Notes under the pieces: generated by a model
What the model saw: only the letters and a program-made list of their open reading frames with translations
Databases searched by the model: none
What the model was told of the DNA's origin: nothing
Made by a program: the position numbers and the translations under genes
Shown: positions 59,724-64,000 of the stretch, piece after piece
How positions within the stretch are numbered: the stretch's first letter is position 1
How the letters are laid out: every line of letters begins with the position of its first letter
Assembly: GCF_000772955.1 (NCBI RefSeq)
Contig: NZ_JPVO01000051.1
Coordinates: forward strand, 158,754 to 222,753
Direction: 5' to 3'
Length of the DNA stretch: 64,000 nt
Source of the DNA: Ureibacillus sinduriensis BLB-1 = JCM 15800
GTDB lineage: Bacteria; Bacillota; Bacilli; Bacillales_A; Planococcaceae

Positions 59724-62264
59724 GTGTCTGAAAGTCAACACGAAGGTGTAAAAGGAATAAAAATAAGTGAAGAAGTACAAACATCTTTTTTAAACTATGC
59801 TATGAGTGTTATTGTTTCGCGTGCTTTACCTGATGTGCGTGACGGCTTAAAACCTGTACATCGTCGTATTTTGTATGGAATGCAAGAGTTAGGGAATACA
59901 TCAGATAAACCCTATAAAAAGAGTGCTCGTATTGTCGGGGACGTAATGGGTAAATACCACCCACATGGTGACTCATCAATCTATGATGCGATGGTTCGTA
60001 TGGCACAGCCTTTTAGTTATCGCTACATGCTAGTTGATGGACATGGCAACTTCGGATCTGTCGATGGTGATGGTGCAGCCGCAATGCGTTATACCGAATC
60101 CCGTATGTCGAAAATTACGATGGAAATGCTGCGAGACATCAATAAAGACACGATTGACTATCAGGATAACTATGATGGCAATGAGAAAGAGCCAGTTGTA
60201 TTACCAGCCCGTATACCTAATTTGTTGCTTAACGGTGCATCAGGTATCGCGGTGGGGATGGCAACAAACATCCCACCACATCAATTAGGGGAAACAATTG
60301 ATGCCGTGATTGCATTATCGGAGAACCCTGCCATCACTACAGAAGAGTTGATGGACATTATCCCAGGACCTGATTTTCCAACAGGCGGAGTAATTTTAGG
60401 ACGAAGTGGTATTCGCCGGGCATATGAAACCGGCCGTGGTTCAATTACGGTTCGTGCGAAAGCCGAGATTGAAACAAAAGCAAATGGAAAAGAAACAATC
60501 ATTGTTAATGAAATTCCATACCAAGTAAATAAAGCAAGACTGATCGAAAAAATTGCTGAATTAGTAAGGGATAAAAAAATTGACGGCATTACAAATCTAC
60601 GTGACGAATCTGATCGCCGTGGCATGCGAATTGTCATGGAAATTCGTAAAGATGCAAATGCCAATGTTATCCTGAATAATTTATATAAACAAACAGCCAT
60701 GCAATCAAATTTTGGTGTGAATATGCTGGCACTTGTAGATGGCCAACCAAAAGTATTGAGTTTAAAAGAAGTGTTGCACTACTATTTGGAACATCAAAAA
60801 GTGGTTATCACCCGCCGTACGAAGTTTGAGTTGAAAAAAGCAGAAGATCGAGCGCATATTTTAGAAGGGTTAAGAATAGCCCTTGATCATATTGATGAAA
60901 TCATCTCTATTATCCGTTCATCTCGTTCCGGTGATGAAGCGAAGCCGGTTTTAATGGAACGATTCAATTTAACCGACCGTCAAGCACAAGCAATTCTAGA
61001 TATGCGTCTTGTTCGTTTGAGTGGGTTGGAACGTGAAAAGATAGAAAATGAATATCAAGAACTGCAGGCTTTAATTACAAAGTTAAAAGCTATTTTAGCC
61101 GATGAGAGTAAGATCATCGATATTATTCGAACAGAATTGACCGAAATCAAAGAGCGTTTCAATGATACTCGACGTACAGAAATAACTGCTGGCGGTCTAG
61201 AAATGATTGAAGACGAAGACTTAATTACACGAGAAGATTCAGTACTTACTTTGACGCATAATGGCTACATAAAAAGACTCGCTTCCAATACGTATCGCAG
61301 CCAGAAACGGGGTGGCCGAGGCGTTCAAGGAATGGGGACACATGATGATGACTTCGTAGAACATTTGTTATTCACTTCGACTCACGATACAATTTTATTC
61401 TTTACAACTAAAGGGAAAGTATACCGTGCAAAAGGATATGAAATTCCTGAATTCGGACGTACTGCGAAGGGCCTACCGATTGTCAATCTGCTTAACTTAG
61501 AAAAAGAAGAAAAAGTAACGGCTATGATTCGTGTAGATGAATTTAAAGAAGACGCTTATTTGATCTTTACTACGAAAACAGGTATTACAAAACGAACTCA
61601 GCTTTCACAGTTTGCCCATATTCGAACAAGTGGTTTAATTGCCATCAATCTTCATGATGATGATGATTTAATCTCCGTACGTTTAACCGATGGAACAAAA
61701 GATGTCATTATTGGGACGCACGATGGGATGCTTATTCGCTTCAAGGAAGACGAGATACGTTCCATGGGACGTACTGCATCAGGTGTGCGTGGTATCAAGC
61801 TGCGTGAAGGCGATTACGTAGTTGGGATGGAGATTATAGAACCAGGACACGAGATTTTAGTGGTAACTGAAAGAGGTTATGGTAAACGAACTCCTGAATC
61901 AGAATATCGTTTACAAAGCCGTGGTGGAGTTGGTCTAAAAACAATCCAGATCACAGATAAAAATGGACCGATGTGTGCAGTTAAAACCGTAGATGGAACT
62001 GAAGATATTATGTTGATTACGATTAATGGAATTTTAATTCGTATGGATGTAAACGATATTTCAGTTATCGGTCGAAGCACTCAAGGAGTTCGTTTAATTC
62101 GCTTAGGCAATGAGGAATTAGTGGCAACAGTCGCTCGTGTGAAGAAAGACGAGGAGATAGAAGAAGAATTAGAAGAAGAAATTCTATCTGAAAACGTTAC
62201 TGAAAAAGAAACGACCGAAGATGCAGTTATTGAATCACCAGAAATTGATTCTGATGAAGAATAG
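59724..62264 (+). CDS. gyrA: DNA gyrase subunit A
   Basis: An 846-residue subunit with the breakage-reunion domain (catalytic Tyr in [10 protein letters not shown]), the quinolone region [13 protein letters not shown] and a six-bladed C-terminal beta-pinwheel with [10 protein letters not shown]. An acidic tail ends it. Start is GTG behind GGGAGG. Confidence 0.97.
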   Translation: MSESQHEGVKGIKISEEVQTSFLNYAMSVIVSRALPDVRDGLKPVHRRILYGMQELGNTSDKPYKKSARIVGDVMGKYHPHGDSSIYDAMVRMAQPFSYRYMLVDGHGNFGSVDGDGAAAMRYTESRMSKITMEMLRDINKDTIDYQDNYDGNEKEPVVLPARIPNLLLNGASGIAVGMATNIPPHQLGETIDAVIALSENPAITTEELMDIIPGPDFPTGGVILGRSGIRRAYETGRGSITVRAKAEIETKANGKETIIVNEIPYQVNKARLIEKIAELVRDKKIDGITNLRDESDRRGMRIVMEIRKDANANVILNNLYKQTAMQSNFGVNMLALVDGQPKVLSLKEVLHYYLEHQKVVITRRTKFELKKAEDRAHILEGLRIALDHIDEIISIIRSSRSGDEAKPVLMERFNLTDRQAQAILDMRLVRLSGLEREKIENEYQELQALITKLKAILADESKIIDIIRTELTEIKERFNDTRRTEITAGGLEMIEDEDLITREDSVLTLTHNGYIKRLASNTYRSQKRGGRGVQGMGTHDDDFVEHLLFTSTHDTILFFTTKGKVYRAKGYEIPEFGRTAKGLPIVNLLNLEKEEKVTAMIRVDEFKEDAYLIFTTKTGITKRTQLSQFAHIRTSGLIAINLHDDDDLISVRLTDGTKDVIIGTHDGMLIRFKEDEIRSMGRTASGVRGIKLREGDYVVGMEIIEPGHEILVVTERGYGKRTPESEYRLQSRGGVGLKTIQITDKNGPMCAVKTVDGTEDIMLITINGILIRMDVNDISVIGRSTQGVRLIRLGNEELVATVARVKKDEEIEEELEEEILSENVTEKETTEDAVIESPEIDSDEE

Positions 62265-62275
62265 AATATATTAAC

Positions 62276-62317
62276 AAAAACCAGAAACCTACTTATCCTT
62301 TAGGTTTCTGGTTTTTA
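62276..62317 (+). terminator. Terminator of gyrBA
   Basis: AAAACCAGAAACCTA pairs with TAGGTTTCTGGTTTT, followed by Ts. Confidence 0.92.
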
Positions 62318-62472
62318 ATATTTTCTAATTTTGGAATACCGAGGGACTTTTTAATCAGATAAATGACTCTTAAAGAGAGTAAATGTAGTATAATTCTAAT
62401 AGGTCTAGCAATAAGTAAAGAAATCATACCTCTATAGCTTCTTAAAAACTCAAACAGAGGAGAGGTTTTAAA

Positions 62473-63567
62473 TTGGAAACTATCTATGTAAACAGCAATA
62501 ATCTAAAAGTGGGAAAGGTAATAGCAGAGGATATCTTTGCGAATACCAAGTTCCCTATAGTTTATAAGAATACTAAAGTCACAAACGAAGTACTTTATGC
62601 TTTAAAAGCATTTCATATTCTTAAGGTCCCTGTATTGATGGAGGATGAAGGAAAGTCAAAAAGTCAGGATGATGGTAAAACAACTATTGGGATGGAAATA
62701 GAAGTGCCAAAGCCATTTATGACATTCGAGAAATTATATCTTGATGCAGTCGATGAATTTAAGAAAGTATTTTTTGATTGGGAGTCGGGTTCAAAAATTG
62801 ATATAACAAAGGTGAGGGGGATTATTCTACCCCTTGTAGAAAAAATACAAAAAGAACGATCAATCCTTTTTAAGCTTAATCGTTTATCAAACGCTAAAGA
62901 CTACTTATTTCATCATTGCATTGCAACAGGTTTAATCAGTGCAATGATTACGCAAAAATTAGGATATGAAAAAGGCTTTGTGCTTCAAATGGCCGTAGCA
63001 GGCACATTGGCTGATTGCGGAATGGCAAAAGTGCCCTACCATATCCGGGAAAAGAAGGGTACATTAACGGAGCAAGAGTTTTTATTAGTACGCCAGCATC
63101 CATTATTTAGCTTTAAGATGATTGAAAATTTGCCCGCCTTGAAAGAAGAGATGAGACTTGCGATCTACCAGCATCATGAACGACTGGATGGGAGCGGTTA
63201 TGTAGAGGGTATAAAAAGTGGGAAAATATCAATCTTCTCGCAAATAATCGCCGTTGCAGATACTTTCCATGCCATGACGAGTGAACGTATTTACCGTTCA
63301 ATGGAGTCGCCATTTAAAGTAATCGAAATGATCAAAGAATCCGAGTTCGGAAAGTTTGATATAAAGGTTGTCCAGGCCCTGGTTGACTTAGTCGCTGGCC
63401 TTCCAATCGGAACTACCGTTGAATTATCAAATCAAGAAATCGGGGAAATCATGTATATTAACGGCTTTGCCCCAACAAGACCATTAGTGAAACTGACTAA
63501 TAGGAATGAAATTATCGACCTTTCCAAACAAAGAAACTTGTATATTTCACAGGTGGTATCCGAATAA
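62473..63567 (+). CDS. HD-GYP-like protein with degenerate catalytic motif
   Basis: A 364-residue cytosolic protein. The N-terminal 120 residues are a poorly defined domain. The C-terminal part is an HD-GYP domain in which the HD pair is Ala180-Asp181 (LADCGMAK), the following Lys is Met184, and GYP is Gly242-Tyr-Val244. His209, His234-235 and Asp263 are kept. HD-GYP enzymes hydrolyse c-di-GMP; with the metal His missing this copy may be inactive or a binding protein. The start is TTG 62473 behind GGAGAGG. Confidence 0.85.
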   Translation: METIYVNSNNLKVGKVIAEDIFANTKFPIVYKNTKVTNEVLYALKAFHILKVPVLMEDEGKSKSQDDGKTTIGMEIEVPKPFMTFEKLYLDAVDEFKKVFFDWESGSKIDITKVRGIILPLVEKIQKERSILFKLNRLSNAKDYLFHHCIATGLISAMITQKLGYEKGFVLQMAVAGTLADCGMAKVPYHIREKKGTLTEQEFLLVRQHPLFSFKMIENLPALKEEMRLAIYQHHERLDGSGYVEGIKSGKISIFSQIIAVADTFHAMTSERIYRSMESPFKVIEMIKESEFGKFDIKVVQALVDLVAGLPIGTTVELSNQEIGEIMYINGFAPTRPLVKLTNRNEIIDLSKQRNLYISQVVSE

Positions 63568-64000
63568 TAAGAATTAAATTATTGATATATAGAGGGGGGC
63601 AAGAAAGAATTTATCTTTCTTGTGCTTTTCTATATAAGAAGTAATGGAAAGAAAGGCATTATTTCTGTAATCGGGTAATTTGAAATATTCCATATGGGAA
63701 TCCGATATCCAATAGTTGAAAAGGGGAGGGAAGGATTACAGAACGGCGGATCCATTAAGTAAATGCAACGATCACCGAAAATTAGCCAGTATAAATACTG
63801 GTAACCAAGATATTCTTTAAATTTCAATCATTAAATTATGAAGCCTTTAGTGACAAGAAGAAAAGTTTTGTAAAAAAGTATTTTTTTAATTAAAGTGTTG
63901 ACGTATCCATAAATACTTGTTATTATAAGTAAGTCGCCAAGAGGTGACGCAATATGAACCTTGAAAACTGAACAACAAAACGTTAATGATATCGTTTCTT
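63568..64000 (+). promoter_or_regulatory. rRNA operon promoter and leader
   Basis: A terminator for the HD-GYP gene (GCAAGAAAG/CTTTCTTGTGC, 63599-63625, then Ts) comes first, then about 260 bases with no gene. A strong promoter follows: TTGACG (63898-63903), 17 bp, TATTAT (63921-63926) with TG extension, then leader with TGAACCTTGAAAACTGAACA typical of pre-16S regions. The 16S gene should begin beyond 64000. Confidence 0.8.

Noticed and set aside
60281..60700. 139-residue open frame antisense to gyrA
   Set aside because: No ribosome site, and it is the complement of a highly conserved coding region; a frame shadow.
63630..63827. 65-residue frame before the rRNA promoter
   Set aside because: No ribosome site and no family resemblance.

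Overview
This 64-kb window is the chromosomal replication-origin region of a low-GC Gram-positive bacterium of the order Bacillales. Gene order from the WalRK operon through dnaB, rplI, gdpP, rpsR-ssb-rpsF, parAB, noc, mnmG-mnmE, jag-yidC-rnpA-rpmH, oriC, dnaA-dnaN-recF-gyrB-gyrA to a ribosomal RNA promoter follows the Bacillus subtilis plan. SpoIIIJ/YidC and YyaC point to a spore former. The extra HD-GYP gene after gyrA and the reduced yya block suggest a Lysinibacillus/Solibacillus-like member of the Planococcaceae; the genus is inference.

Positions 1-16,990 are accessory: a Fur-controlled siderophore-binding lipoprotein, a polar amino-acid ABC transporter, a large secreted pectate lyase, a DUF4230 protein followed by a structured non-coding stretch, a VOC protein divergent from a WYL regulator with a perfect palindrome between them, a DUF418 protein with a DesK/DesR-like two-component system, an ECF sigma factor fused to a large C-terminal region, a MerR regulator with a DUF4260 protein, and a MntA-HepT toxin-antitoxin pair.

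The most striking structure is at the junction with the core. The last 21 bp of rlmH (16998-17018) recur as an imperfect direct repeat at 15882-15902, and a 10-bp inverted repeat faces inward from both ends. The 1.1-kb segment between them carries mntA-hepT. rlmH is the integration site of staphylococcal SCC elements, so this looks like a small SCC-like element or remnant without a recombinase.

From 16,998 on the window is core. rlmH is followed by a DnaA-box cluster, then htrA, the walRKHIJ operon, an M23 endopeptidase, yitT, purA, the dnaB-rplI-gdpP-yybS cluster, the rpsF-ssb-rpsR operon, a DUF3267 membrane protein, a subtilisin-like protease, ychF, a MscS channel, yyaC, parAB/noc with parS sites, tRNA-modification genes, the YidC/RnpA operon and a bipartite oriC flanking dnaA. 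Replication-oriented genes run leftward (minus) to the left of oriC and rightward (plus) to its right, with few exceptions. The window ends in the leader of a ribosomal RNA operon.
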